From Paenibacillus sp. cl123 (GTDB taxonomy: Bacteria; Bacillota; Bacilli; Paenibacillales; NBRC-103111): 64,000 nucleotides of DNA. Below, in pieces: positions 53,138 through 61,780 of the stretch; position 1 is the first letter of the stretch, and each line of letters starts with the position of its first letter. Made by a program: the position numbers and the translations under genes. The stretch lies in contig NZ_FMYY01000018.1 in NCBI RefSeq assembly GCF_900101595.1, positions 60,790 to 124,789 of the forward strand, given 5' to 3'. Under the pieces are notes generated by a model. That model was not told the origin of the DNA. It worked only from the letters and a program-made list of their open reading frames with translations, and did no database searches.

Positions 53138-53235
53138 GACCTGATTGGCCTCCTATTCGAACCTGTCTAGCCGGCTGCCGCAGCGTATGCCCCGCCTTGG
53201 CATCCGGCCTCATAACTCGCGTCCTAACTCGCGTC

Positions 53236-54531
53236 CTAGCTCAAGCCCAGGCGCTTGAAGATCGTATCGACATGCTTCAGATGCCAGCTCGGGTTAAACG
53301 CATCCTCGATCTCCTCGGCGCTCAGCACATCGGTAATCGCCGGCGTTTCCAGCACGATGGAGCGGAACGAGCGCTGCTCCTCCCATGCCTGCATCGCGCG
53401 CGGCTGCACGGTGTCGTAGGCCTGCTCGCGGCTGAAGCCCTTGTCGATCAGCTTTGTCATCACGCGGCCGGAGAACGGCACGCCGTACGTGCTTTGCATG
53501 TTGCGCTTCATATTCTCAGGGAACACGGTCAAGTTCTTTACGATGTTGCCCAGACGGTTCAGCATATAGTTCAGCAGGATCGTCGCATCCGGCAAAATGA
53601 TCCGCTCAACGGAAGAATGCGAGATATCGCGCTCATGCCACAGCGTTACATTCTCATAAGCGGAGACCATATGGCCGCGGATAACGCGTGCAAGACCTGA
53701 GATGCTTTCGCAGCCGATCGGGTTGCGCTTATGCGGCATGGCCGAGGAGCCCTTCTGGCCCTTCGCGAACGGCTCCTCCACCTCGCGGAATTCGCTCTTC
53801 TGCAGCGCGCGGATTTCCGTTGCGAACTTGTCGAGCGAAGTCGCGATCAGCGCCAGCGTAGCCATGTACTCGGCGTGGCGGTCGCGCTGCAGCGTCTGTG
53901 TCGAGATCGGCGCAGGCTTGGTGCCGAGCTTGCCGCACACATACTCTTCGACGAACGGGTCGATGTTGGCGTAAGTGCCGACCGCGCCGGAGATTTTGCC
54001 ATACTGCACACCATCCGCGGCAAACCGGAACCGCTCCAGGTTGCGTTTCATTTCCTCATACCAGAGCGCCATCTTCAGCCCGAACGTCGTCGGCTCCGCA
54101 TGCACGCCGTGCGTACGGCCCATCATCGGGGTATCCTTGTAAGCAATCGCCTGATTGCGGACGATCTCCACGAAATTGATCAGATCGCGCTCGAGAATTT
54201 CATTGGCCTGCTTCAGCAGGTAACCGAGCGCCGTATCCACGACATCGGTCGAGGTCAGGCCATAGTGTACCCATTTCCGCTCCGGACCGACCTTCTCGGA
54301 TACGGCACGGGTGAACGCGATCACGTCATGGCGCGTCTCCTGCTCGATCTCATAGATGCGGTCGATGTCGAAGGCCGCGTTCTTACGAAGCTCCGCCACA
54401 TCCTCCTTCGGAATGACACCGAGCTCCGCCCATGCTTCACAGGACAAAATTTCAACTTCCAGCCATGCCTTGAACTTATTTTCTTCCGTCCAAATCGCGC
54501 CCATCTCAGGTCTTGTATAACGATCGATCAT
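53236..54531 (-). CDS. purB: Adenylosuccinate lyase
   Basis: A 431-residue fumarase/aspartase-family enzyme that releases fumarate from SAICAR and from adenylosuccinate, thus acting twice in the pathway. Signature regions are [34 protein letters not shown] and the family signature [19 protein letters not shown]. Length equals the Bacillus enzyme. Confidence 0.98.
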   Translation of the reverse strand: MIDRYTRPEMGAIWTEENKFKAWLEVEILSCEAWAELGVIPKEDVAELRKNAAFDIDRIYEIEQETRHDVIAFTRAVSEKVGPERKWVHYGLTSTDVVDTALGYLLKQANEILERDLINFVEIVRNQAIAYKDTPMMGRTHGVHAEPTTFGLKMALWYEEMKRNLERFRFAADGVQYGKISGAVGTYANIDPFVEEYVCGKLGTKPAPISTQTLQRDRHAEYMATLALIATSLDKFATEIRALQKSEFREVEEPFAKGQKGSSAMPHKRNPIGCESISGLARVIRGHMVSAYENVTLWHERDISHSSVERIILPDATILLNYMLNRLGNIVKNLTVFPENMKRNMQSTYGVPFSGRVMTKLIDKGFSREQAYDTVQPRAMQAWEEQRSFRSIVLETPAITDVLSAEEIEDAFNPSWHLKHVDTIFKRLGLS

Positions 54532-54641
54532 AGTCGTTCTCCCGCCTCCGTCTGCTTTACTTTTCTATTCTGCTTTTCCGACTTTTCCGGCCGTGTATCC
54601 TCACGCTATTACGCTATCCGCGCATTACGCTTAAACGCCGC

Positions 54642-55841
54642 TTAGTTCTTGCTTGTCCATACGCCTGAAGCTTCTATCCAGCGGAACGCCGCTTCCGGCG
54701 TATCCGCCAGCACGTTCACGTGGCCCATCTTCCGTCCGTTTTTGGCTTCCGCTTTGCCGTATAAATGAAGCTTCGCCGTCACGCCGGGCGCTACGGTCTC
54801 CGACTCCGGCCGCACGATCCAGTCGAGCAGCGGCTGAACGTGCTCGCCGAGCACATTCACCATCACGACCGGCTGCATCAGCCCCGGATCGCCCAACGGC
54901 AGGTTGCAAATGGCGCGCACATGCTGCTCGAATTGCGAGGTCCGGCACGCCTCCATCGTATAATGGCCGGAGTTATGAGGCCGCGGCGCCAGCTCGTTGA
55001 CGAACAGCTCGCCATCCGCCGTCAGGAACAGCTCGACTGCGATCAGGCCGATCACGTCCAGCCCTTCGGCTATCGCCGCTGCCATCTTCTCCGCTCGCTC
55101 CACCACATCGGCAGCCACCCGCGCCGGCACGATGGACAGATGCAGGATATTGTTTACATGCTCGTTCTCCGCAGCCGGGAACGTCTTCACTTCGCCGCGC
55201 GGGCTGCGCGCCGCGATAACCGACAGCTCCTTCTCGAAGCGGATAAACTGCTCCAGTACCAGCTCCGTACCCGACTGGGCCAGCGTTTCATAAGCTTCGT
55301 CAATCTCCGCCTCGGAGCGGATGACCCATTGTCCCTTGCCGTCATAGCCGCCCATGGCGGTCTTCAGCACGCAGGGGAGCCCGAAGCGCCCTGCCGCTTC
55401 ACGAAGGTCATCCGCGCTGCGGATCTCCGCATAAGGCGCTACCTTAACCCCCGCAGCTTCGATCGCCCGTTTCTCCCGCAGCCGGTGCTGTGTCGTGTAG
55501 AGCAGGCTGCTGCCCTGCGGCACGTACGATTCCTTCATAAGAAGGTCTGTTACGTTCGCGTCGACATTCTCGAACTCGTAGGTGATCACATCCGACAGCT
55601 TGGCAAGCTCTCTTGCCGCTGCAGCATCATGATAGGGCGCGATAATCTGCTCGTCCGCCACTTGACCGCAAGGCGAATCCGGCGTCGGGTCCAGGGTAGC
55701 GAAGCGGTAGCCCATCGCCCGTCCGGCGAGCGCCAGCATCCGTCCGAGCTGTCCGCCGCCGAGTACACCGATCGTGCCGCCCGGCGCGATCACCTTGGAC
55801 GGATCATACGCACGCGCTTCCGTTTTCGTATTCGCCGTCAT
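54642..55841 (-). CDS. purK: N5-CAIR synthetase
   Basis: A 399-residue ATP-grasp enzyme that carboxylates AIR to N5-[24 protein letters not shown] opens it; GFPCVLK-type ATP-binding ([20 protein letters not shown]) and [18 protein letters not shown] follow. It overlaps purE by 4 nt and is followed by purB after 110 nt. Confidence 0.97.
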   Translation of the reverse strand: MTANTKTEARAYDPSKVIAPGGTIGVLGGGQLGRMLALAGRAMGYRFATLDPTPDSPCGQVADEQIIAPYHDAAAARELAKLSDVITYEFENVDANVTDLLMKESYVPQGSSLLYTTQHRLREKRAIEAAGVKVAPYAEIRSADDLREAAGRFGLPCVLKTAMGGYDGKGQWVIRSEAEIDEAYETLAQSGTELVLEQFIRFEKELSVIAARSPRGEVKTFPAAENEHVNNILHLSIVPARVAADVVERAEKMAAAIAEGLDVIGLIAVELFLTADGELFVNELAPRPHNSGHYTMEACRTSQFEQHVRAICNLPLGDPGLMQPVVMVNVLGEHVQPLLDWIVRPESETVAPGVTAKLHLYGKAEAKNGRKMGHVNVLADTPEAAFRWIEASGVWTSKN

Positions 55842-56323
55842 TCCAGCACACTCTTCTCTATGACCGTCTGCGCAATCCGCTCGCGCCGCTGCATGATCCG
55901 CTGCTGCAGCTGCGGATCGAAGGCCGCCAGCACCTGCGCCGCGTAGAGACCGGCGTTGGTAGCGCCCGCCTGGCCGATCGACATCGTGCCCACAGGCACG
56001 CCGCCCGGCATCTGCACGATCGAATAAAGCGAATCGAGCCCGCTCATCGTCGACGACTTCACAGGCACGCCAATGACCGGCAGCACCGTCTTCGCCGCCA
56101 CCATCCCAGGCAAATGTGCGGCGCCGCCGGCGCCGGCGATAATCAGCTTGAGTCCGCGCTCGATAGCAGACTCCGCATATTGGAACATCAGGTCCGGAGT
56201 GCGGTGGGCCGATACGACCCGCTTCTCATAAGCAATCCCCAGCTCATCCAGAATCTCGCACGCATGCTTCATCGTTTCCCAGTCGGACTGGCTCCCCATA
56301 ATAACGCCAACCTGCACAGACAT
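55838..56323 (-). CDS. purE: N5-CAIR mutase
   Basis: A 161-residue class-I PurE, which moves the carboxylate of N5-CAIR to C4. [35 protein letters not shown] and [15 protein letters not shown] are the standard motifs. It is the first gene of the operon and lies behind a guanine riboswitch. Confidence 0.98.
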   Translation of the reverse strand: MSVQVGVIMGSQSDWETMKHACEILDELGIAYEKRVVSAHRTPDLMFQYAESAIERGLKLIIAGAGGAAHLPGMVAAKTVLPVIGVPVKSSTMSGLDSLYSIVQMPGGVPVGTMSIGQAGATNAGLYAAQVLAAFDPQLQQRIMQRRERIAQTVIEKSVLE

Positions 56324-56393
56324 GTTAAACCTCCGTTTACTGTCCGTTTCCGTTTCCCGGAAGCGGTCATATTGAGCCTTCCCTTACAATAAA

Positions 56394-56476
56394 AAACGCC
56401 CTTGGGACAACATGGAGCATAGCGCTCTTCAGTTATCGGCAGGACGACAAGAAACACCCCTAAGCGCAACTTAAGG
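56394..56476 (-). terminator. Candidate riboswitch-controlled terminator
   Basis: Between the aptamer and purE, the minus strand ends in CCCAAGGGCG followed by TTTTTTATTG. Upstream CGCTTAGGGG can pair imperfectly with it. The position fits transcription termination when guanine is bound. Confidence 0.5.
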
Positions 56477-56511
56477 CCAAGCACAACTTGTGCCGACCTC
56501 TTATTGACGCT

Positions 56512-56582
56512 TACTCGTAGTCCAAAAATTTAAGGTTTTCGGGTAGAGACTTTCGGGCCATATCCCCGACGTTATACGAGAT
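56512..56582 (-). promoter_or_regulatory. Guanine riboswitch of the purine operon
   Basis: On the minus strand CTCGTATAACG, GGGATATGGCCC, GAAAGTCTCTACC and GGACTACGAG appear in order with the outer CTCGTA/TACGAG stem. The C in GGACTACG is the base that selects guanine over adenine. It lies about 190 nt upstream of purE. Confidence 0.9.
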
Positions 56583-56737
56583 TATTCAACTCCCAAGATG
56601 GCCGCGTTCCTGCCATTCTTTCACTCTCCCAGTTTAGCAGGGATTGACACATCATGTCAACTCTAAAACCCGAACATTCGATAATTATATAACTTCAATA
56701 GTTCGTATTTAAGCCTGTTCCAATCGGTTAATTCCGG

Positions 56738-57427
56738 CTATTCGCCAGACTGATTTTTCAAATCGATAAGTTCTTGGCGCGTTTGTCCAATTTCAGCCGC
56801 CGAGAGACCGCCCCGGATCAGCTCCGCTTCATCCAGCTGCGTCCATCTGTCCATCATTTTCAGGCCCCGTTCGACGATATCCCGTTTCATGACAGGCGAA
56901 GCCGCGGCTTCAGCCAATCCCAGCAAGTGAAACAAAGCATCCTCCGCCTTGGCCAAGCGGCCTGTTTCTTCATAATAAGGCATCAACAGCTCCAGCAGAT
57001 CCTGGCCCTGCGGATACCGGCCCGCCGCTTCCAGCGCTTGTTCGATCCGCTGTTCAATTTCTTTTCTCAGCTCCTCATCCTCTTCGCTTTCTCGCACCAA
57101 GAGCAGCAGCTCGGCCCATCTGGCCCCTTCCCTGGAAGCCTGCTCCTGCTGGCCCTCCTCCATTAATATGACGCCGCGGGCCAGCATCATATCGCCCATC
57201 GCGAGCGCTTTGCCGGTATCCGGCCGGCCTCCCTGAGAGATCAGCTCCAGCAGATCCCGCACGGCCAATGCCTGAACCAGCTTGGAGTCGAGACCAACGA
57301 GCCGCTTCATCGCCTGATTCAATATTTGCATCCGCTCCTGCATAGCTTGTCCGCCTTTATGCATCATTTGTCCGATCACTTGCGCCGTCTGTTCGATGAG
57401 ACGCATAATATAGTCCCTCTGATACAT
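56738..57427 (-). CDS. DUF6483-like helical protein of unknown function
   Basis: A 229-residue all-helical soluble protein starting MYQRDYIMRLIEQTAQVIGQ. This start and length fit the DUF6483 family common in Bacilli and Clostridia; the call is from memory of the family and is tentative. The C-terminal half has TPR-like helices (YPQGQDLLELLMPYYEETGR, AKAEDALFHLLGLAE). GGAGCTGGAGG precedes the ATG. It stands alone between the purine riboswitch and the divergent 3D-domain gene. Confidence 0.75.
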   Translation of the reverse strand: MYQRDYIMRLIEQTAQVIGQMMHKGGQAMQERMQILNQAMKRLVGLDSKLVQALAVRDLLELISQGGRPDTGKALAMGDMMLARGVILMEEGQQEQASREGARWAELLLLVRESEEDEELRKEIEQRIEQALEAAGRYPQGQDLLELLMPYYEETGRLAKAEDALFHLLGLAEAAASPVMKRDIVERGLKMMDRWTQLDEAELIRGGLSAAEIGQTRQELIDLKNQSGE

Positions 57428-57599
57428 GCCTCCAGCTCCTCTCGATTCCTTTACTCTTTATTGTACCATTTGTTTCCCGTATGAGCTGTATTCTCTACTT
57501 GTTTCAATTGGATGCCGGATCTAAATGAGCCATTATAAGGAAGCCGCTGGATGAATTTATGCATTGAACGGCTTAGGACGTATATGATAAAGTCTTAAA
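57428..57599. other. Divergent promoter region
   Basis: The stretch between the DUF6483-like gene and the riboswitch leader. ATGATAAAGT (57580-57590) could be the -10 region for the rightward transcript. Nothing else is supported. Confidence 0.4.
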
Positions 57600-57737
57600 A
57601 GCCGAATCGCACAGTTTTTGATGTACGTACGGGGGACGCAACACATGGGGTGAATAGACGATCTGCAGCCGGACTTCCAGCGGATCGCGCTTAGGGAAAT
57701 CCTCTTCCCGAACCCGACAACTAACCTCGGAGGCTTG
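57600..57737 (+). promoter_or_regulatory. c-di-AMP riboswitch (ydaO/yuaA leader)
   Basis: AGCCGAATCGCACAG, CGGGGGACGCA, GGGGTGAAT, CTTCCCGAACCCGACA and CTAACCTCGGAGGCT occur in the order of the ydaO-yuaA leader. AGCC and GGCT close the outer stem. It ends 16 nt before the gene start, so it may act on transcription elongation or translation. This class switches off wall-related genes when c-di-AMP is high. Confidence 0.88.
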
Positions 57738-57753
57738 ACAGGAGGGAAACGAA

Positions 57754-58611
57754 TTGAATAAACACGTCAAAAGCATTCTGCTGGCATGCCTGTTCATGCT
57801 GCCCGCGGCAGTGACTTCTTCCGTGCCTGCCCATGCGGAGCTTCTTCATAAGGAAACCGATATCAAGGTGCAGATCAACGATCAGCTGATGCAGTTCACG
57901 GAAACCCAGCCTATCGTAGACAGCAGCTCCAAGCTTCAGGTGCCGGTCCGCGACCTTGCTGATAAGCTTGGCTATGAGCTGGATTGGCAGCCCGTGGGCT
58001 CTCAGATCCATATCACGATCGCCAAAGCTCAGCAGAAGCTTTCATTAACTACGGGAGAGCGTCAGGCAGCTTTAAATGAACAGCCTGCTTCGCTGGATAC
58101 GCCTGCCCGAATCGTCGACGGCAGGGTCTATGTGCCTTTCCGGCTGATCGCCGATGCCTTCGGCTCCAGGACGCAATGGGATTCGCAGAATCGGATCGCG
58201 ATCTTGTCGACGGACGGCCAATACTACGCTCCTGCCTGGTATCGCCCGCAAACGTTGACCAAAAACTATTCCAAGGCCATTGAAAATTACTCCAAGGTCA
58301 TAGATGCGAAAGCGTCCGCCTACACCGCTTCGCCGAGTGAAAACGGCGGCTACGGCTCGCTTGACTATATGGGCAACCCGCTGCAGCTTGGCACCATCGC
58401 TGTCGATCCTGCGGTCATTCCGCTCGGGTCCAAGGTTTATATAGAAGGCTACGATCATGACGGTCTGCCGGTTGGAGGCATGTATGCGACGGCTACGGAT
58501 ACCGGCGGCGCCATCAAAGGGAATAAGATTGATATTTTCGTTCCGCAAAGCCGCGATCAGGTGATGAAATTTGGCATCCAGCAAGTTAAAGTTTATATTC
58601 TCGGCTCCTAG
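57754..58611 (+). CDS. Secreted 3D-domain wall protein with stalk domain
   Basis: A 285-residue secreted protein. The signal peptide ends near AHA-EL (residue 28). Residues of about 30-150 form a copper-amine-oxidase-N-like stalk domain (VPVRDLADKLGYELDW, GRVYVPFRLIADAFGS). Residues of about 187-285 are a 3D domain (AVDPAVIPLGSKVYIEGY, ATDTGGAIKGNKIDIF) with the Asp triad of lytic-transglycosylase-like wall enzymes. The start is TTG 57754 with AGGAGG upstream. A c-di-AMP riboswitch precedes it, typical for cell-wall remodelling enzymes. Confidence 0.93.
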   Translation: MNKHVKSILLACLFMLPAAVTSSVPAHAELLHKETDIKVQINDQLMQFTETQPIVDSSSKLQVPVRDLADKLGYELDWQPVGSQIHITIAKAQQKLSLTTGERQAALNEQPASLDTPARIVDGRVYVPFRLIADAFGSRTQWDSQNRIAILSTDGQYYAPAWYRPQTLTKNYSKAIENYSKVIDAKASAYTASPSENGGYGSLDYMGNPLQLGTIAVDPAVIPLGSKVYIEGYDHDGLPVGGMYATATDTGGAIKGNKIDIFVPQSRDQVMKFGIQQVKVYILGS

Positions 58612-58636
58612 CAGCAGTCTTCCTGACTGCTGTTTT
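58610..58636 (+). terminator. Terminator of the 3D-domain gene
   Basis: CAGCAGTC-TTCCT-GACTGCTG then TTTTGCTTTG. Confidence 0.8.
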
Positions 58637-58790
58637 GCTTTGTTCGGCGATATACTGGCAGCCCAGTCGGTGAAAGCGGCCTTTCTCCTGTTTTATACGA
58701 AAAAGCAGTTAACAGGTTTTAGCGCTCATGCCTCCCTTCATTCTGACCAATACTAACAAGCAACATAACACTTGGGAGGTGGCGACGAAA

Positions 58791-59489
58791 GTGGAAACGG
58801 GAAAAAAAATCTGGCTGCTGGCGCTTTGCTTGCTGCTCGTCCCGTGCGGCCCCGTGCTGGCTGCCCCCGGCGGAGATGAAGTGGTCTGGAATGTAGAGAC
58901 CGATCAGAAGCTGATTGCCCTTACCTTCGATGACGGCCCGAATCCCGTCTATACACCGCAGATTCTGGACCTGCTGCAGGCGTATGGGGCCAAGGGCACT
59001 TTTTTCGTGCTCGGCAAACGGGTTCAGATGTATCCTGCGATCGCCATCCGTGAGGTGAATGAAGGCCATGAGATCGCCAACCATACCTTTGACCATCATT
59101 ACTTGAAAAATTATTCGCCCGACAGGCTTGTCAATGAGATCAGACAAACGCAGGACGTGATCTTCGATATTACCGAGCAGATGCCGCATGTGTTCCGTCC
59201 TCCAGGCGGGTTTTACAACGATCAGCTTCTGCAATCCATGAAGGAAGACAAACTGACAGTCGTCATGTGGTCCTGGTACCAAGACACGAAGGATTGGCGC
59301 AAGCCCGGCGCCAATAAGATCATCCAGCAAGTGCTCAGCAACGTGCACAATGGGGATATCGTGCTGTTTCACGATCTCGAAGGGGATTGCAGCCAGACGG
59401 TTGAGGCCCTGAAAGTGATTCTGCCTGAGCTGAAGGCAAGAGGGTATCAGTTCGTTACCGTATCCGACCTCATCTCCCGGACGCGTTAA
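58791..59489 (+). CDS. Secreted polysaccharide deacetylase
   Basis: A 232-residue NodB-domain deacetylase with a signal peptide (KIWLLALCLLLVPCGPVLAA). Motif 1 is ALTFDDGPNPVYTP, motif 2 ANHTFDHHYLKN and motif 3 FRPPGGFYND, close to PdaA/PdaB-like enzymes acting on peptidoglycan or chitooligosaccharides. The GTG at 58791 has GGGAGGTGG 8 nt upstream; the upstream ATG at 58728 would put that ribosome site inside the protein and spoil the signal peptide. A strong terminator follows. Confidence 0.92.
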   Translation: METGKKIWLLALCLLLVPCGPVLAAPGGDEVVWNVETDQKLIALTFDDGPNPVYTPQILDLLQAYGAKGTFFVLGKRVQMYPAIAIREVNEGHEIANHTFDHHYLKNYSPDRLVNEIRQTQDVIFDITEQMPHVFRPPGGFYNDQLLQSMKEDKLTVVMWSWYQDTKDWRKPGANKIIQQVLSNVHNGDIVLFHDLEGDCSQTVEALKVILPELKARGYQFVTVSDLISRTR

Positions 59490-59493
59490 CGGA

Positions 59494-59534
59494 AAAGCCG
59501 GCGGGGGTGGCGGATTCAGCCCCCGTCTGCTTTT
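59494..59534 (+). terminator. Terminator of the deacetylase gene
   Basis: AGCCGGCGGGGG and CCCCCGTCTGCT pair, followed by TTTTGC. Confidence 0.7.
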
Positions 59535-59700
59535 GCTCTACTGGCCAAGCTGTCGTCTCCTTCTGGCTGCCGCCATCTAATGTCCTGCTTTCTACAGCTC
59601 AAACTCCGATCTCCTCCTGGTGCCCGACATCTGCTGTCGTGCTCTCTACGGATCAAACTCCCGTCTGCTCCTACTCTCTTCCGGTCATACAAAATGAGCA
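59535..59700. repeat. Degenerate tandem repeat of about 60 nt
   Basis: In one plus-strand frame the units read VLLSTAQTPISSWCP and VVLSTDQTPVCSYSLP, with a weaker earlier copy. At DNA level they share TCTAC-GG/AG-CTCAAACTCC with about 60-nt spacing. No ribosome site or domain supports a gene. Confidence 0.5.
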
Positions 59701-59761
59701 TCATTCCGGGGTTTTCAGCGAGTTTGCGCCCGCGCTATAATTTCTTTTTAACTTCTTTTAT

Positions 59762-59779
59762 TTGTGATTTTTTTCACAT
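59762..59779. promoter_or_regulatory. Candidate Rex or Fnr/Crp-type operator
   Basis: TTGTGAT-TTTT-TTCACAT fits TTGTGAA-N4-TTCACAA (Rex) except for the two innermost/outermost bases, and also TGTGA-N6-TCACA (Fnr/Crp family). It lies 57 nt before the DoxX gene, near TATACT. Confidence 0.5.
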
Positions 59780-59836
59780 ACATACTTACTGAGGGGAGTT
59801 ATACTTAAGCCATAAAGAACAAAGGAGCTGGTTCAA

Positions 59837-60397
59837 ATGATGACATGGCTTAGAGAAAACCGATACGCTGCCGTATTGTTAACCTTCATTCGACTGTACC
59901 TCGGATTTAACTGGATGATTCATGGATGGGAGAAGCTGACTGCAGCCACCCCGTTCAACGCCGGCGGATTCCTGAAGAATGCGGTAGCCAATCCCGTTGT
60001 CGACAAAGCGACTAAAGAGCTGATCTACCCGAACTTTACAGCTTTTATCGAACATTTCGCCCTGCCGAATGCCAAGATCTTTAACTTCCTTATCCCGCTC
60101 GGCGAATTCCTGGTCGGTCTCGGACTTATCCTTGGCGCTCTGACAACGGCCGCCATGTTCTTCGGCCTTCTGATGAACTTCATGTTCATGTTCGCCGGAA
60201 CAGTAAGCACCAACCCTTGGATGATTATGGTCGGCTTCATCATCTTCGCAGCCGGTGCCAACGCCGGTAGATTCGGACTTGATCACTACATTTTGCCTCT
60301 AATTAAAAAATGGACGCATCATCTGTTCCACAAAAATGACGCTGGCACCAAAGGAAAACCGATCGGCGGCAACCCGCTCGAACGCGCCGCCCACTAA
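59837..60397 (+). CDS. DoxX-family membrane protein
   Basis: A 186-residue membrane protein with four predicted helices. FIRLYLGFNWMIHGWEKL is the DoxX/thiosulfate-quinone-oxidoreductase small-subunit-like first helix, and LIPLGEFLVGLGLILGALT and NFMFMFAGTVSTNPWMIMVG follow. The soluble insert between helices 1 and 2 (about residues 40-80) is longer than in minimal DoxX proteins. The role is probably linked to quinone or redox stress, but no activity can be assigned. AAGGAG precedes the ATG, and a Rex/Fnr-like box lies upstream. Confidence 0.88.
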   Translation: MMTWLRENRYAAVLLTFIRLYLGFNWMIHGWEKLTAATPFNAGGFLKNAVANPVVDKATKELIYPNFTAFIEHFALPNAKIFNFLIPLGEFLVGLGLILGALTTAAMFFGLLMNFMFMFAGTVSTNPWMIMVGFIIFAAGANAGRFGLDHYILPLIKKWTHHLFHKNDAGTKGKPIGGNPLERAAH

Positions 60398-60414
60398 CCG
60401 CCGCTAGCTGCCCA

Positions 60415-60448
60415 TCCTATTCCTGAACCGGGGATAGGAGTTTTTTTG
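60415..60448 (+). terminator. Terminator of the DoxX gene
   Basis: TCCTATTCC-TGAACC-GGGGATAGGA followed by seven T. Confidence 0.85.
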
Positions 60449-60552
60449 CATTTGGATTCGAACGTAGGTTCGTGTTATAGTGTAGGAGATTGTAATTTTA
60501 TGTTTGAGCGGTCTGCAGCAGACCTATTATTGCGCGAAAGGATTGTTGTCCA

Positions 60553-61326
60553 GTGCCTCCGACCCCACGCGACCCTTTTATCCGAAGTGTTGAGCTTGTG
60601 CGTGACCGTATTCCTTCTTTCTCGACATATCCGTTTCATTTGGACGCCGTGCGCAGCTTCTCCAGCTTGCCCCTGCATCCGAAGGTAACCTATCTGATCG
60701 GCGAGAATGGAACAGGCAAGTCCACCCTGCTGGAGGCGATAGCTATCGCCTGGGGCTTTAACCCGGAGGGCGGCACGATGAACTTTACGTTCTCGACGCA
60801 TGCCTCGCATTCGGAGCTGCATCGCTATATCCGCCTGGTGCGCGGCATCAACCGTCCGCGTGACGGCTTCTTTTTCCGTGCGGAAACTTATTATAATTTG
60901 GCGACGAATATCGATGAGATGGACAGCGAGCCCGGAACCGGCAGGCGGATCATTGATTCTTACGGAGGAAAGTCACTGCATGCCCAATCTCATGGGGAAT
61001 CGTTTTTTGCCGCTTTCGTTCACCGCTTCAGCGGTCATGGTCTATACATTCTCGATGAGCCGGAAGCAGCCCTGTCTCCGTTCAAGCAAATGTCCATGCT
61101 GGCCCGGATCCATTCCCTTGTGGGCAAAAACTCCCAGTTCATCATTTCCACACACTCCCCTATTCTGATGAGTTATCCCGATGCCGCGCATTATCAGCTT
61201 TCGGCAAGCGGCTTGCACAAGACGACGCTGGAGGATACCGATCATTATATAGTGACCAAGCAATTTATGACTAATCGCGAGCGTATGCTCAAGCATTTGC
61301 TGGAGGATGCTGCGAACGAGGAATAG
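60553..61326 (+). CDS. AAA/ABC-type ATPase with SMC-like fold
   Basis: A 257-residue soluble ATPase. Walker A is GENGTGKST (about residues 50-58), an ABC-signature-like QSHGESF lies mid-protein, Walker B is LYILDEPEAAL, and the switch His is in ISTHSPIL. This is the AAA_21/AAA_23-type architecture without a coiled-coil insert or transporter partner. Similar proteins are annotated simply as AAA family ATPase. The GTG start has AAAGGA, 10 nt upstream. It could act in DNA or RNA maintenance, but no function is shown by context. Confidence 0.88.
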   Translation: MPPTPRDPFIRSVELVRDRIPSFSTYPFHLDAVRSFSSLPLHPKVTYLIGENGTGKSTLLEAIAIAWGFNPEGGTMNFTFSTHASHSELHRYIRLVRGINRPRDGFFFRAETYYNLATNIDEMDSEPGTGRRIIDSYGGKSLHAQSHGESFFAAFVHRFSGHGLYILDEPEAALSPFKQMSMLARIHSLVGKNSQFIISTHSPILMSYPDAAHYQLSASGLHKTTLEDTDHYIVTKQFMTNRERMLKHLLEDAANEE

Positions 61327-61344
61327 AACAGGGCCAGCCGTTAG

Positions 61345-61374
61345 TTGACAAACTAATGGGCTGACACCTATGAT
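61345..61374 (+). promoter_or_regulatory. SigmaA promoter of the PadR operon
   Basis: TTGACA (61345-61350), 18 nt, TATGAT (61369-61374). Confidence 0.7.
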
Positions 61375-61412
61375 AGTATACATAGATTTACGATACATAG
61401 TTATTCTATGTA
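61368..61412. promoter_or_regulatory. Candidate PadR operators
   Basis: TACATAG-TTATT-CTATGTA (61394-61412) is a perfect 7-bp inverted repeat just downstream of the promoter. A second, CTATG-N8-CATAG (about 61368-61385), overlaps the -10. Both fit autorepression by the PadR protein encoded 24 nt further on. Confidence 0.6.
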
Positions 61413-61435
61413 AAGTGGAGAGGTGTATATAACTT

Positions 61436-61780
61436 ATGAAGATTAGCAAAGAGCTGCTCAAAGGAACGACGGCCACGATGATTTTGACTCTGCTTTCCCG
61501 GCAAGCCCTGTACGGCTATGAGCTGGTCAAAGAACTGGAGGCCCGCTCGGGCGGCGTATTCAGTCTGAAGGAAGGCACCCTGTATCCGCTGCTTCATACC
61601 ATGGAGGCTGAAGGACTGGTGGATGCCTCTTGGCTTGAGGTCGATGGACGCAAACGCAAGTATTATCACATTACAGATACCGGGAAAGCTCGTCTCCTTG
61701 AAAAAAAAGAGGAATGGACCTATTTCCGTCAAGCACTGGATCAGGTGTTGGGGAGGGAAAAGCGTGATTCGCTTCCATGA
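61436..61780 (+). CDS. PadR-family transcriptional regulator
   Basis: A 114-residue winged-helix repressor. It begins with the characteristic LLKGTTATMILTLLSRQALY and has the wing-proximal signature EGTLYPLLHTMEAEGLVDAS, then GRKRKYYHITDTGKARLLEK. The small PadR-s class regulates membrane or drug-response genes. It overlaps the next gene by 17 nt, so the two are co-expressed, and inverted repeats in its promoter suggest autorepression. Confidence 0.95.
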   Translation: MKISKELLKGTTATMILTLLSRQALYGYELVKELEARSGGVFSLKEGTLYPLLHTMEAEGLVDASWLEVDGRKRKYYHITDTGKARLLEKKEEWTYFRQALDQVLGREKRDSLP

